Below the pieces are notes generated by a model. That model was given only the letters and a program-made list of their open reading frames with translations, was not told the DNA's origin and ran no database searches. A program made the position numbers and the translations under genes. Below are positions 33,983 through 43,671 of a stretch of DNA of 64,000 bases, one piece after another. The stretch is from JABDJZ01 sp047619685. Its GTDB lineage: Bacteria; Bacteroidota; Rhodothermia; Rhodothermales; UBA10348. Every line of letters starts with the position of its first letter. The first letter of the stretch is position 1. The stretch covers positions 1-64,000 of the forward strand of contig JBLHLC010000021.1 in NCBI GenBank assembly GCA_047619685.1. Direction: 5' to 3'.

Positions 33983-36739
33983 ATGCCCACGACCCCCTCC
34001 CGACTGACGATCTGGCTGACCGTTCTGGTCATTGCGAACAGCGTGTACCTGTACGTGCAGGATGCCGCCAGTCTCTTTTACATCGCCAACGTAGTCGGCC
34101 ACCTCATCCTGGGCGTTGCTGCGGGAGTCGTGTGGTTTCGGGCGGGCGGCCGCCGCAAGCCGGACGAGGGCCGCAACTGGCCGGGTCTCGTCACCACCAT
34201 CGGGGCCGTTTTTGTCTTGGTGACCGGGCTCCTTCTGGTGAAGACGGGCAACTTGATCCCCAACAGGCCGGTGCTTTACACGCACATTGGGGCGGCGATA
34301 TTCGCTTCGGCGGCCGCGCTTTTCTGGTTGTGGGGCTCAAAACCTCTCGCGCGGCCCATTCTTTCTGCCTGCGGCATCCTGGCGGCACTGGCGGTGCTCA
34401 TCGTCCCACGCCTTCCGGGGCCGGCCGCAGACCGTATTTCGAACCCGGTCCTTCCCCCTGCCACCATGGCAGAGGAGGCCATGGGCGGAGAAACTGGGCC
34501 CTTTTTCCCCAGCGCCATCGCCACCAAAAGCGGCGAACTCATACCAGAGGGCTTTTTTCTGGAATCGGCGTCCTGTGGACGTTCCGGATGTCATGGGGAC
34601 GTGACCGCCCAGTGGGACGCCTCGGCGCACCATCTTTCGAGCTTCAATAACCAGTGGTACCGGAAGTCGATAGAGTACATGCAGGACGTTGCCGGCGTGC
34701 AGAGACCACAGTGGTGCGCCGGTTGCCATGACCACGCCCTTCTCCTCAGCGGGCAAATGGCCCAACCGGTCGCCGACTTTGTAGATACGCCGGCCGCACA
34801 GGCGGGACTGGCCTGCGTTTCCTGCCACGCCATACGCGAGGTGAACAGCACCATGGGCAACGCGGACTTCGTGATTGAATTTCCGCCGCTTCATGATCTC
34901 GCGACCAGCGAGAATCCCGTGATTCAAAAGGTCCACGACCTGCTGCTGAATCTGGATCCGGCCCCACATCGGGAGACATTCCTCCGCCCCTTCATGCGGG
35001 AACAGCCGGCCGAATTCTGTGCATCCTGCCACAAGGTGCACCTGGACGAGCCGGTCAATGACTACCGGTGGCTGCGCGGTTTCAACACCTACGACAACTG
35101 GCAGGCCAGCGGTGTCTCCGGGCAAGGTGCCCGTTCGTTCTATGAGCCGGCCGATCCCAAAAACTGTGTCAGTTGCCACATGCCAGCCGTCGCCTCGCAT
35201 GACGCCGCGGCCAAGGGCGGTTTTGTCCGCGCCCATAATTTTCCGGCTGCGAACACCGCGCTGCCCACCGCTTCCGGAGACCTGGATCAGTTGGCGGCCG
35301 TCGAGGGCTTCCTGAAATCAAACCAGATCCGCATCGATATTTTTGCCGCCGGTGAACCCAGCGAGATCGAAAACGAAGAGGTAGACCGGGTCAATGCCAT
35401 GGGCGAATTGGCCACGACTTTTGCCGTCGGTCAGGAAGCGGCGGAAGACGTTGGCGGTGGTGGCCTGACCCGGGCCGCGCGCAAGGTGCGGGCGCCGCTG
35501 TCGGACGGAGACGCCGTGCTCCAACGCGGCCGGGAGGTTCGTCTGGACGTGGTGGTCCGCACCCTTGGACTGGGCCACTTCTTCCCTTCTGGAACGGTGG
35601 ACGCGCAGGAATCCTGGATTGAATTCAAGGCGGTCGATGACGGTGGTCAGGTGCTTCTGTGGAGTGGCAGCAGGGACGAAGCCGGACGGGTGGAGCCGGC
35701 GGCACACTTCTACCGCAACTTCATGGTGGATGCCCACGGCAATCCCATCGACAAACGAAACGCTTTCGCGTCCCGGGCGGTGGTCTATGTCAACCTGATC
35801 CCGCCAGGAGCAGCTGATGTAGCCCACTACAAACTGGTTGTCCCGGAGAACGTGACCGGAAGTGTGACGGTTACGGCCAAACTGCACTACCGCAAGTTCA
35901 CCTGGGAGTACACGCACTTCTCCTTCCGGGGCAAAACCGATGACCTCGGACCCGCCCCGACTGTGGGCTACGATGACCGTGCGTGGACGCTGGCGGACCA
36001 GGTGCTTGAAGTCACCGGTGGTCTGGATGAAGTGCCGGATGTCCCGGTCGTGACAATGGCCGAGCACAGTTTGCGCCTGGCGGTGGCAGGCAACTCAACG
36101 CAATTGGCCGAGCCGGTTTCGACGGAAGGAGATCGGGAGCGCTGGAATGACTATGGCATTTCGCTGCTTCTGGAGGGAGACCTGAAGAGTGCCGAGCAGG
36201 CCTTTCGCAAAGTGAATGCGCTGGACCCTTCGTACGCCGATGGCTGGGTAAACCTTGCCCGGGTTTTCGTGGCAGAGGGCGACATGGAGCCGGCCGCCGC
36301 CGCGCTCGCTGAGGCATTGGCGGTTCGGCCCGGTTTTCACAAGGCGCTCTACTTTCGCGGCCTCTACTGGAAGTCGATGGGCGAGTACGCACAGGCGCGC
36401 GCCGACCTCGAGCAGGTTCTGGAGGATTTCCCCCGGGACCGCGTTGTGCTGAACCAACTCGGGCGGGTGAACTACCTGGACTCCCGACTTTCCGATGCGG
36501 TCCAGGCGTTCGAAGGCGTTCTGAGCATTGACCCGGAAGACCTCATGGCGCACTACAACCTGATGCTGGTGCACCGGGCACTCGGGAACGTGGAGAGGGC
36601 AAAAGCCCACGAAGTCCGCTACCTGCGTTTCAAGGCCGACGAATCTCAGCAGGCGCTGGCGCGGGATTATCGAGCGACGGACCCGTTTGTCAACAACGAG
36701 GCACTCCCGATTCACGAACACGGCTCCCGCCCTTTCTAG
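33983..36739 (+). CDS. Membrane multiheme cytochrome c with TPR domain
   Basis: 918 residues. Five N-terminal membrane helices (up to about residue 143), with His40 in helix 2 and His101 in helix 4, are followed by a periplasmic domain with five heme-attachment motifs: Cys198-x4-Cys203-His204, Cys245-x2-Cys248-His249, Cys278-x2-Cys281-His282, Cys346-x2-Cys349-His350 and Cys395-x2-Cys398-His399. A beta-rich region comes next, then four or so TPR repeats from about residue 690. The heme part recalls cytochrome c554/nitrite-reductase-like electron carriers. The two intramembrane His residues could hold heme b. It converges on the CRTAC1-like gene, sharing the palindromic CTAG at the stops; these gene types often neighbour each other. 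Confidence 0.88.
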   Translation: MPTTPSRLTIWLTVLVIANSVYLYVQDAASLFYIANVVGHLILGVAAGVVWFRAGGRRKPDEGRNWPGLVTTIGAVFVLVTGLLLVKTGNLIPNRPVLYTHIGAAIFASAAALFWLWGSKPLARPILSACGILAALAVLIVPRLPGPAADRISNPVLPPATMAEEAMGGETGPFFPSAIATKSGELIPEGFFLESASCGRSGCHGDVTAQWDASAHHLSSFNNQWYRKSIEYMQDVAGVQRPQWCAGCHDHALLLSGQMAQPVADFVDTPAAQAGLACVSCHAIREVNSTMGNADFVIEFPPLHDLATSENPVIQKVHDLLLNLDPAPHRETFLRPFMREQPAEFCASCHKVHLDEPVNDYRWLRGFNTYDNWQASGVSGQGARSFYEPADPKNCVSCHMPAVASHDAAAKGGFVRAHNFPAANTALPTASGDLDQLAAVEGFLKSNQIRIDIFAAGEPSEIENEEVDRVNAMGELATTFAVGQEAAEDVGGGGLTRAARKVRAPLSDGDAVLQRGREVRLDVVVRTLGLGHFFPSGTVDAQESWIEFKAVDDGGQVLLWSGSRDEAGRVEPAAHFYRNFMVDAHGNPIDKRNAFASRAVVYVNLIPPGAADVAHYKLVVPENVTGSVTVTAKLHYRKFTWEYTHFSFRGKTDDLGPAPTVGYDDRAWTLADQVLEVTGGLDEVPDVPVVTMAEHSLRLAVAGNSTQLAEPVSTEGDRERWNDYGISLLLEGDLKSAEQAFRKVNALDPSYADGWVNLARVFVAEGDMEPAAAALAEALAVRPGFHKALYFRGLYWKSMGEYAQARADLEQVLEDFPRDRVVLNQLGRVNYLDSRLSDAVQAFEGVLSIDPEDLMAHYNLMLVHRALGNVERAKAHEVRYLRFKADESQQALARDYRATDPFVNNEALPIHEHGSRPF

Positions 36740-38397
36740 CTCCCCTCGACGGCCAGCCAGCGACTCCCAGATGCAAGCTCAGCGGCGCGCGACACCATTC
36801 CGGACGGCCAGTTGACCACGACCGAGTCGGCCGCGGCAGCCTCGCCCAACCCGAAGATCGGCGACAGTTGGGACTGGCCCAGATAGGAGGCGCCGGACCG
36901 CACGAATCGTGTCTGGGACTGGCCATCTGCCCAGACCGTTATGCGCGCGCCAATGCCGTTGCGATTGCTGGTCGTCCCACGCAGTCCAACCACAATCCAG
37001 GAGTTGGTCTCCGAGTCGTTTCGAAGCAGGTGTAACTGCCCCCCGTTTTCCGTCAGCAGGAGATCGGGATCTCCGTCTGAATCGTAGTCTCCCCAGGAAA
37101 CGCTTCGGCCCAGCCAGCCGCCACCAACGCCCAATCCGGCCTCAGCGCCGACGTCCGAGAAGGTCCCGTCCCCCTTGTTGCGGAACAGATGAGGGACCTC
37201 CCTGAAGCGGATATTCTCCTTCACCTTTTCGATGTGAGGTTGCACATGCCCGTTGGCGGTGAACAGGTCAAGGTCTCCGTCCAGATCGAAGTCAGCCAAG
37301 GCCATCCCAAAGGTCAGCGTCAGCAGACTCGGCTGACCGATGCGAGACGCAGCGGCGCGATCCAGAAAGACGTCGTTCCCAAGGTGGCGATAGACGCCGA
37401 TCATCTCGGAAGAAAAATTACCGACGAAGATCGTTTCCTGGCCCGTCTGGTCTACGACCCCGGCTTCGACGCCCATGCCGGCGCGCGCCCGTCCGCGTTC
37501 GTCAAAGGCGATGCCCGAGATCACTCCGATCTCGTTGAAAGTCCCATCGCCTTGATTCAGGTACAGTTCGTCGGGCTCCGTGTCATTGGCCATCATCAGG
37601 TCTGGCAGGCCATCCCGGTTGTGGTCCATCACCAACGTGCCCAGGGTCTTTCCGTGCGCTCCCGCAAAGCCGGCCACCTGAGTGCGATCCTCGAAGGTGC
37701 CGTCGCCTCGGTTCCGGTAGAAATGCCCGGCCGATCCTTGGTAGAGTTCAGGCGTGCAGTAGCCCTTGTTCTCCCCGTCCTGGGAGCAGTAGATGTCCTT
37801 CTGAGGAGTCCAGTCCACATAGCGGGCTACGTAGAGATCCAGCCAGCCATCGTTGTCTGCGTCGAAGAATGCCGCTGCGGTGCTCCATCCCCCTGGCGCC
37901 GTCAGTCCCGCCGAAGCGGTTGCGTCTCGGTAGCGTCCGCCGTCGTTCACCAGAAGAGCATCTCGGTCCAGGGAAGTGTAGAAGAGGTCGTCATCGCCGT
38001 CGTTGTCCACGTCTCCCGCAACAATGCCGAACCCGTACGCCGAAAGCCCTTTGGGCTCCGCCTGCTGAAACCTGGAAAATCGCCCATCGCCCTCATTGCG
38101 AAAGATGTGAATGGCATCGTCACTTTCACCGGTCCAGGCTCCGCCCGCCACCAGGACCACGTCCAGGTTTCCGTCGGCATCCACATCGACGAATCCACCG
38201 CCGGCGCCCATGGTTTCAGGGAACCAGTACTGTCCGGCGCTGCCGTTCCTGTGCCGAAAATCAGCCAACCCAGCATCTTCCGTCGCATCGAAAAACTTCA
38301 GTAACGCCTCCGGTTGCGCTTCCGGAAGGGCTTCCGGACTACATCCGACTTGCGGTAGGAGACCGGCCAAGGCTATAAGAGTGGCAATCTGGCGCAT
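36736..38397 (-). CDS. CRTAC1/UnbV-type FG-GAP lipoprotein
   Basis: 553 residues from the ATG at 38397, which begins a lipoprotein signal (IATLIALAGLLPQVGC); a GTG at 38418 would add seven residues. A run of FG-GAP blades with Ca2+-loop motifs (DVDADGNLDVV, DVDNDGDDDLF, DYDSDGDPDLL) is followed by a C-terminal ASPIC/UnbV domain (NSWIVVGLRGTTSNRNGIGA, VNWPSGMV). Such proteins are exported and frequently encoded beside TPR or multiheme proteins, as here. Function unproven; binding or assembly of the cytochrome complex is a reasonable guess. Confidence 0.88.
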   Translation of the reverse strand: MRQIATLIALAGLLPQVGCSPEALPEAQPEALLKFFDATEDAGLADFRHRNGSAGQYWFPETMGAGGGFVDVDADGNLDVVLVAGGAWTGESDDAIHIFRNEGDGRFSRFQQAEPKGLSAYGFGIVAGDVDNDGDDDLFYTSLDRDALLVNDGGRYRDATASAGLTAPGGWSTAAAFFDADNDGWLDLYVARYVDWTPQKDIYCSQDGENKGYCTPELYQGSAGHFYRNRGDGTFEDRTQVAGFAGAHGKTLGTLVMDHNRDGLPDLMMANDTEPDELYLNQGDGTFNEIGVISGIAFDERGRARAGMGVEAGVVDQTGQETIFVGNFSSEMIGVYRHLGNDVFLDRAAASRIGQPSLLTLTFGMALADFDLDGDLDLFTANGHVQPHIEKVKENIRFREVPHLFRNKGDGTFSDVGAEAGLGVGGGWLGRSVSWGDYDSDGDPDLLLTENGGQLHLLRNDSETNSWIVVGLRGTTSNRNGIGARITVWADGQSQTRFVRSGASYLGQSQLSPIFGLGEAAAADSVVVNWPSGMVSRAAELASGSRWLAVEGS

Positions 38398-38493
38398 TTT
38401 CCGTGGAGTTTGACTCACAAACTGACGTGTCGGCGTGTGGTGCCCGATCTGCCTGTTACCTTCTATCTCGGTTTATAAAACGCCCCTACTGCT

Positions 38494-39612
38494 GTGATCC
38501 TGATTCTCGATTCGGATGTTAAACAATCCTCTCCGGAGTACAGCCAATTGCTGGCGTATCTGGACGGAATGAGTCCGGACATTGGCTATCGGATGCACCA
38601 TGAGCAGGGTACCGCCAAGCGGCTGACCGAGGTCTACCTGATTGGTGATACATCCGTTCTCAATCTGGACTCCATGTCGACGCTTCCGTGCGTGGACCGG
38701 GTCGTCCGGGTTTCCGAGAGCTACCGCGTTCTGGGGCGCCACAAGAACGACCAGCGTCCCACCCACTTCGACTACAACGGCCTCCGTTTTGGTCAGGACA
38801 CGCTGCACGTTTTCGCCGGACTCTGTGCGGTTGATGTGCCCGAGCACGTGGAGCAAATGATGCGCGCGCTTCGGGATGCCGGTCAGGTATGCACGCGTAT
38901 GGGTGCCTACAAACCGCGCTCGAATCCCTACTCCTTCCAGGGGCACGGGAAGGACTGCCTGCCTTTCGTTTTTGAGCTGGCTGGTAAATATGGCATCAAG
39001 GTGGTCGCCATGGAGGTGACCCACGAGGGGCACGTGGACGAGATCGACGCGGCCCTGGAGGAAGCGGGGCGGCCCACCGGCGTCATCCTCCAGATCGGCA
39101 CCCGGAACACGCAGAATTTCGAACTCCTGAAACGCGTAGGACATCAGACCACGTACCCGGTCCTCTTCAAGCGTGGGTTCGGGATCACACTCGACGAGAG
39201 CCTCAACGCGGCCGAATACCTGGCGAGTGCCGGCAACCGCCACGTGATCTTCTGCCTCCGCGGCATGAAGACCAATCTGGGCGACCCGCATCGCAACTTC
39301 GTGGACTTCTCCCATGTGCCCGCCGTCAAAGCGCTGACCCGCATGCCAGTGTGCATCGATCCCTCGCACTCCGTGGGAAGCAGACGTGTCGGTCCGGACG
39401 GGATTCTGGACGTGATGCACGTCACTGCTCAGGGCGTGATTGCCGGTGCCAATATGGTGCTGGCGGACTTCCACCCGGTTCCAAACAAGGCGCTGGTGGA
39501 CGGTCCGCAAGCACTCCGGATGCACGAACTGGAGCACTTCCTGGGTGACATCCAGATTGCCCGCGACGCATTCCTGGCTCGGCAGGCCCTGAAGGCGGCC
39601 CAGCCTATCTAA
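38494..39612 (+). CDS. aroF: 3-deoxy-7-phosphoheptulonate synthase (type I beta)
   Basis: 372 residues with a GTG start. An N-terminal ACT/FXD-like regulatory domain (residues 1-75) precedes a TIM barrel with RMGAYKPRSNPYSFQGHG (phosphoenolpyruvate loop), LFKRGF, CLRGMKTN and MPVCIDPSHSVGSR (metal and phosphate binding). It condenses phosphoenolpyruvate and erythrose 4-phosphate, the first step of aromatic amino-acid synthesis. The N-terminal domain suggests feedback control. It stands alone; its stop overlaps that of the convergent phosphoglucomutase gene by 4 nt. Confidence 0.92.
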   Translation: MILILDSDVKQSSPEYSQLLAYLDGMSPDIGYRMHHEQGTAKRLTEVYLIGDTSVLNLDSMSTLPCVDRVVRVSESYRVLGRHKNDQRPTHFDYNGLRFGQDTLHVFAGLCAVDVPEHVEQMMRALRDAGQVCTRMGAYKPRSNPYSFQGHGKDCLPFVFELAGKYGIKVVAMEVTHEGHVDEIDAALEEAGRPTGVILQIGTRNTQNFELLKRVGHQTTYPVLFKRGFGITLDESLNAAEYLASAGNRHVIFCLRGMKTNLGDPHRNFVDFSHVPAVKALTRMPVCIDPSHSVGSRRVGPDGILDVMHVTAQGVIAGANMVLADFHPVPNKALVDGPQALRMHELEHFLGDIQIARDAFLARQALKAAQPI

Positions 39613-41252
39613 CCGGCCGCGAAGACCTCGGCCACCAGCACCTGCGCCTCGTCCTGGATTTGTTTGAGGTGTGCGTCGTCCCGAAAGCTCTCCGCGTAGA
39701 TTTTGTAGATCTCTTCGGTGCCCGACGGCCGTGCGGCAAACCAGCCGTTCTGTGTGACCACCTTCAGCCCGCCGATAGAAGCGCCGTTGCCCGGAGCGTG
39801 GGTCAGCTTGGCGGTAATGGCTTCGCCCGCCAGGGTGTCCGCACGCACGTCATCCGCCGACATGGACGAAAGGACGGCCTTCTGAGCCGCGTTGGCCGGC
39901 GCGTCGATGCGCTGGTACACCGGATTCCCGAATCGCCCGATGAGCTCCCGGTAATGATCGGCAGGGTCCTTGCACGTCACTGCCGTGATCTCCGCAGCCA
40001 GAAGGGACATGATGAATCCGTCTTTGTCCGTTGACCATGGCGCGCCATCCATCCGCAGGAAGGAGGCCCCGGCACTCTCTTCGCCGCCAAAACCCAGGGA
40101 CCCGTCCAGGAGCCCGTCCACGAACCACTTGAACCCAACCGGCACCTCGCGCAGGTTGCGGCCAAGGTCAACCGCCACCCGGTCTATCATCCCGCTGGAG
40201 ACAAGGGTCTTTCCAATCGCCGCGTCCGCTCGCCAGCCAGGACGCGTTTCGAACAGATAGCGGATGGCCACGGCCAGGTAGTGGTTTGGATTCATCAGCC
40301 CGGTGGGCGTGACGATGCCGTGCCGGTCGAAGTCCGGGTCGTTTCCGAAGGCGATGTCGTAGCTCCCGGCCATTTCAATGAGACCGGCCATCGCGTACGG
40401 ACTGGAGCAGTCCATGCGGATCTTGCCGTCATGGTCCAGGCGCATGAAGCTGAACGTGGGGTCCACGCGTCGATTGACGATATCGAGCTTCAGGTTGTGC
40501 CGGTCCGCGATTGGATCCCAGAAATTGACACCGGCTCCGCCCAAGGGATCCACACCTATTTTCAGGCCAGCGCCCGCGATGGCCCGCATATTCACGACGG
40601 CCGCCAGGGCATCCACGTACGGGGTGACGAAATCCCACTCCTTGACGAAGTCGCTCGCCATAGCCACCGAAAGTGACACCCGCCGAACATCCTTGTTGCC
40701 GCCCGCCAGAAGCTGGTTTGCACGGTTCTGGATAAGCGTGGTCGTATCAGAATCAGCAGGTCCACCTGTTGGTGGGTTGTACTTGTAGCCGCCGTCGCCC
40801 GGAGGATTGTGCGATGGCGTGATCACGACCCCGTCCGCCCTGCCGTTCTGACCGCTCCGGTTGTGCTCCAGAATCGCGAAAGAGATGACCGGAGTCGGGG
40901 TGTACTCGCTCCCGGCTGCAATCCGGACGTGTACGGCGTTGGCAGCAAAAACCTCAAGCGCCGACACGTGAGCGGGCTCCGAGAGTGCATGCGTGTCCAT
41001 CCCCAGATAGACCGGCCCATCTATTCCGGCCTGTCGCCTGAATTCGCAGATGGCCTGCGTGGTTGCCAGAATATGCGCCTCATTGAACGTCCCGTTCAGC
41101 GATGTACCCCGATGGCCCGACGTTCCAAACGACACGCGCTGCGCAGGGTCTTCGGGATCTGGCTTGACCGCGAAGTAGGCAGTCACCAGTCTCGGAATCC
41201 GGTCGATCAGTGCTTCGGGGACGGGTTTGCCGGCCAAGGGATGGAGCGCCAT
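39609..41252 (-). CDS. pgm: Phosphoglucomutase, alpha-D-glucose-specific
   Basis: 547 residues, full length for the Pgm family. Landmarks: RVSFGTSGHRG near the N-terminus, the active phosphoserine loop TPSHNPPGDGGYKYNPPTGG, metal loop DPDFDRHG, sugar-binding GGEESAG and phosphate-binding RPSGTEEIYKIYAE. It interconverts glucose 1- and 6-phosphate and so links glycogen or UDP-glucose to glycolysis. It is divergent from polyphosphate glucokinase (147-bp spacer), which makes glucose 6-phosphate: a sensible pairing. Confidence 0.95.
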   Translation of the reverse strand: MALHPLAGKPVPEALIDRIPRLVTAYFAVKPDPEDPAQRVSFGTSGHRGTSLNGTFNEAHILATTQAICEFRRQAGIDGPVYLGMDTHALSEPAHVSALEVFAANAVHVRIAAGSEYTPTPVISFAILEHNRSGQNGRADGVVITPSHNPPGDGGYKYNPPTGGPADSDTTTLIQNRANQLLAGGNKDVRRVSLSVAMASDFVKEWDFVTPYVDALAAVVNMRAIAGAGLKIGVDPLGGAGVNFWDPIADRHNLKLDIVNRRVDPTFSFMRLDHDGKIRMDCSSPYAMAGLIEMAGSYDIAFGNDPDFDRHGIVTPTGLMNPNHYLAVAIRYLFETRPGWRADAAIGKTLVSSGMIDRVAVDLGRNLREVPVGFKWFVDGLLDGSLGFGGEESAGASFLRMDGAPWSTDKDGFIMSLLAAEITAVTCKDPADHYRELIGRFGNPVYQRIDAPANAAQKAVLSSMSADDVRADTLAGEAITAKLTHAPGNGASIGGLKVVTQNGWFAARPSGTEEIYKIYAESFRDDAHLKQIQDEAQVLVAEVFAAG

Positions 41253-41398
41253 GGATAACTCGGTAAGTGTAGTCGGTGAAATCTAGTGACGCGGACCCAA
41301 TCGCAGATCACCTGGACATGAAGACTCGGGCGTCGTTGCCTAGTTTATCGGAGACCTGGATCGCAGAGAGTCAGGACCACGGACTAGCAGACAATGGA

Positions 41399-42151
41399 AT
41401 GAAAGTACTCGGGATTGACGTTGGCGGCTCCGGTGTGAAAGGAGCCATTGTTGACGTGTCAGAAGGGCTCATGTTAACCGAGAGGCATCGGATACCGACG
41501 CCGCAGCCGGCCACGCCCGAGGCGGTTGCCAAGACGGTTCGCAAGGTGGCCCGTTTTTTTGACTGGAAGGGCCCCATTGGATGCACCCTCCCCGCCCGGA
41601 TCCAGCACGGTGTGGCAAAAACAGCCGCAAACATCGACGAAACCTGGATAGACACGCCGGTGCGGTCGCTCTTTCAGGAAGTGACCAAATGTCCGGTGGC
41701 CGTGCTGAATGACGCGGACGCCGCCGGGGTTGCCGAGATGGAGTTCGGGGCCGGACGCGGCCGCAAAGACCTGGTCATCCTGCTCACGGTGGGCACGGGA
41801 ATCGGGTCGGCCATCTCCCACAGGGCTCGTCTGATTCCCGGATCTGAGCTGGGTCATCTCCCCCTCCACGGCGCAGCAGCTGAAGAGTACGCGTCAGACT
41901 TGGCTCGGCAGCGCGATGGCCTGAGCTGGGAGGAATGGGCCGCCCGGTTTCAGGAATACCTTGACCTTGTCGAGTTCCTGCTTGCCCCCGACATGATTAT
42001 TCTGGGGGGCGGCGTGAGCCGACCGCACAAGGTGGTCGAGTTCCGACACATTATCAAGACGTCCGCGGAGTTCGTCCCGGCCGAGCTGGAGAACGAGGCC
42101 GGCATCATCGGCGCAGCGGTGGCCGCTCGCAAGCTGGCCCGAAAGAAGTAG
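41399..42151 (+). CDS. ppgK: Polyphosphate glucokinase (ROK family)
   Basis: 250 residues from the ATG at 41399, which sets the phosphate motif IDVGGSGVKGA at residues 5-15; the upstream extension of the frame to 41276 is not conserved in character. Other ROK features are VLNDADAAGVAEMEFGAG with the catalytic Asp and LLTVGTGIGSA; the zinc site typical of many ROK repressors is absent, as in PpgK. It phosphorylates glucose using inorganic polyphosphate or ATP. It converges closely with the SPOR lipoprotein gene. Confidence 0.9.
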   Translation: MKVLGIDVGGSGVKGAIVDVSEGLMLTERHRIPTPQPATPEAVAKTVRKVARFFDWKGPIGCTLPARIQHGVAKTAANIDETWIDTPVRSLFQEVTKCPVAVLNDADAAGVAEMEFGAGRGRKDLVILLTVGTGIGSAISHRARLIPGSELGHLPLHGAAAEEYASDLARQRDGLSWEEWAARFQEYLDLVEFLLAPDMIILGGGVSRPHKVVEFRHIIKTSAEFVPAELENEAGIIGAAVAARKLARKK

Positions 42152-42153
42152 CG

Positions 42154-42675
42154 TCAGCGCCTGATGGTCACTCGGTCGGGGACGATGAACGCCCCTGCAA
42201 AACGGGACGAGACAATCCCCAAAAGCTCCTCGGCCACTTCCCGACTCGTCAGATCGCCGATCCGCACGCGGTAGTAGGGCTGACGAAAGAGGCGGTACAC
42301 CTGCATTTCGGCGGGAACAGGAGAATCCGGCGAAAGGCGGAGCGCCTGCCGTGCCCACCAATCCTTGAGAGTGGCCTCGGCGGATGCGGCCTCCCCGGGA
42401 TCCAGCGTGGCGATCACCTGCACGCGGTAACCGGCCACGTTCTGTTCCACGCCTACATCGGCCCGGTTCTGCCACAGGGACTCCGGCACATCATGGACAA
42501 CAGCCGCGCGCTCGGCGACGGGTTGATCCGGATACTTCGAGACGTCAAACGTCTCATAGTCCGCGTGCACCACCGGTCCGCGAGCCTCCGGCAGCGTTCG
42601 ATTTTCCACCACGTTGGCCGGGCCGCTGCAGGCGCTGGCGGCAAAAGCCATGGCGAAGAGCAGAGTTCGTCTCAT
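42154..42675 (-). CDS. SPOR-domain lipoprotein
   Basis: 173 residues. The signal ends FAASAC (Cys16), giving a lipoprotein. A linker is followed by a C-terminal SPOR-like domain (GYRVQVIATLDPGEAASAEATL through YYRVRIGDLTSREVAEELL), the beta-alpha-beta repeat that binds denuded septal peptidoglycan. Probable role in cell division or envelope maintenance. Its ATG overlaps the stop of the upstream deoC gene by one base (TGATG), so the two are probably cotranscribed although functionally unrelated. Confidence 0.85.
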   Translation of the reverse strand: MRRTLLFAMAFAASACSGPANVVENRTLPEARGPVVHADYETFDVSKYPDQPVAERAAVVHDVPESLWQNRADVGVEQNVAGYRVQVIATLDPGEAASAEATLKDWWARQALRLSPDSPVPAEMQVYRLFRQPYYRVRIGDLTSREVAEELLGIVSSRFAGAFIVPDRVTIRR

Positions 42676-43583
42676 CAGTAGCTACCCGTTCCCTTTTCAC
42701 CCTTGACAATGGCAACCGAAGCGCTGGCCCCTATGCGCGTGGCACCCCGAGCGATCAGCCGCTCGGCGTCCTCCTTCGATCTGACGCCGCCAGAAGCCTT
42801 CACCCCCATTTTGGGCCCAACGGCACGGCGCATAAGCGCAATATCTGCCTCTGTCGCGCCACCGCTTGAAAAGCCGGTAGAGGTCTTTACAAAGTCGGCT
42901 CCTGCGTTCTGCGCCAGCACACACGCGATGACCTTCTGCCGGTCTTCCAGCAGCGCGGTCTCAAGAATCACTTTGACGATGATTCCGGGTTTCGTAGCGC
43001 GAGCTGCCGTCACGACCCCGCGGATGTCCGCCTCTACATAGTCGTACCGGCCACTCAGCATCATGCCGATGTTGATCACCATGTCTATCTCGGTGGCACC
43101 GTCCCGAATTGCTCTTTCTGCCTCGGCGGCCTTGGTCGAGCTCTGGGTCATGCCATGCGGGAAACCGATCACCGTACACGTCGCTACCGGCGTGCCACCA
43201 AGGAGTTCAGCGGCCAAAGGCACATAACACGGGCTGACGCACACCGACGCAAAACAATACCGGCGGGCCTCGTCGCACAACCCGCGGATATCCTTCTCGG
43301 TGGTCTCCGGCTTGAGCGCTGTGTGATCAATCATACGCGCCAATGGCGGAGCCAGGTCACAGGCTGAAAAACCTGTGTCTGCCCCTTGGTCGGCACGGAC
43401 CCCGAACCTGCAGGCGCCGGCGTGGACCAAATCGTCCAGGGCACGATCTGGAGCGCCCGTGTACCCCGAGGCCAAGGCCACCTCTGACCGCGGCGCCAAG
43501 CCCCCGTCACCCGAGGTCCGCGGAGCGCCACGCATGCGCTCGGTCAGCTGAGCCACGATCTTCTGTCGTTCCGGTTCGGTCAC
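42675..43583 (-). CDS. deoC: Deoxyribose-phosphate aldolase with N-terminal extension
   Basis: 302 residues if started at the GTG at 43583. The aldolase core begins at LARMIDHTALKPETTEKD and includes VCVSPCYVPLA, EIDMVINIG, VKVILETALL and the Schiff-base lysine in FVKTSTGFSSGGAT, then KASGGVRS for phosphate. It cleaves 2-deoxyribose 5-phosphate to acetaldehyde and glyceraldehyde 3-phosphate. About 85 residues precede the core, longer than short bacterial DeoC but similar to long-form members. The frame continues upstream past the divergent lipoprotein start, but that part looks non-coding. The start is uncertain. Confidence 0.88.
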   Translation of the reverse strand: MTEPERQKIVAQLTERMRGAPRTSGDGGLAPRSEVALASGYTGAPDRALDDLVHAGACRFGVRADQGADTGFSACDLAPPLARMIDHTALKPETTEKDIRGLCDEARRYCFASVCVSPCYVPLAAELLGGTPVATCTVIGFPHGMTQSSTKAAEAERAIRDGATEIDMVINIGMMLSGRYDYVEADIRGVVTAARATKPGIIVKVILETALLEDRQKVIACVLAQNAGADFVKTSTGFSSGGATEADIALMRRAVGPKMGVKASGGVRSKEDAERLIARGATRIGASASVAIVKGEKGTGSY

Positions 43584-43671
43584 GATTGAGGCTAATTCTG
43601 CGTTGGTGGTGAAGAATTTGAGAGACGGAAGATACAGCTTCCGGGTCTTAGCAGGCGCGTATCTTGGAATT

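Noticed and set aside
43584..43671. A cobalamin riboswitch upstream of the BtuF-like gene
   Set aside because: The gap is only 88 bp and has no B12-box consensus or suitable stem structure.
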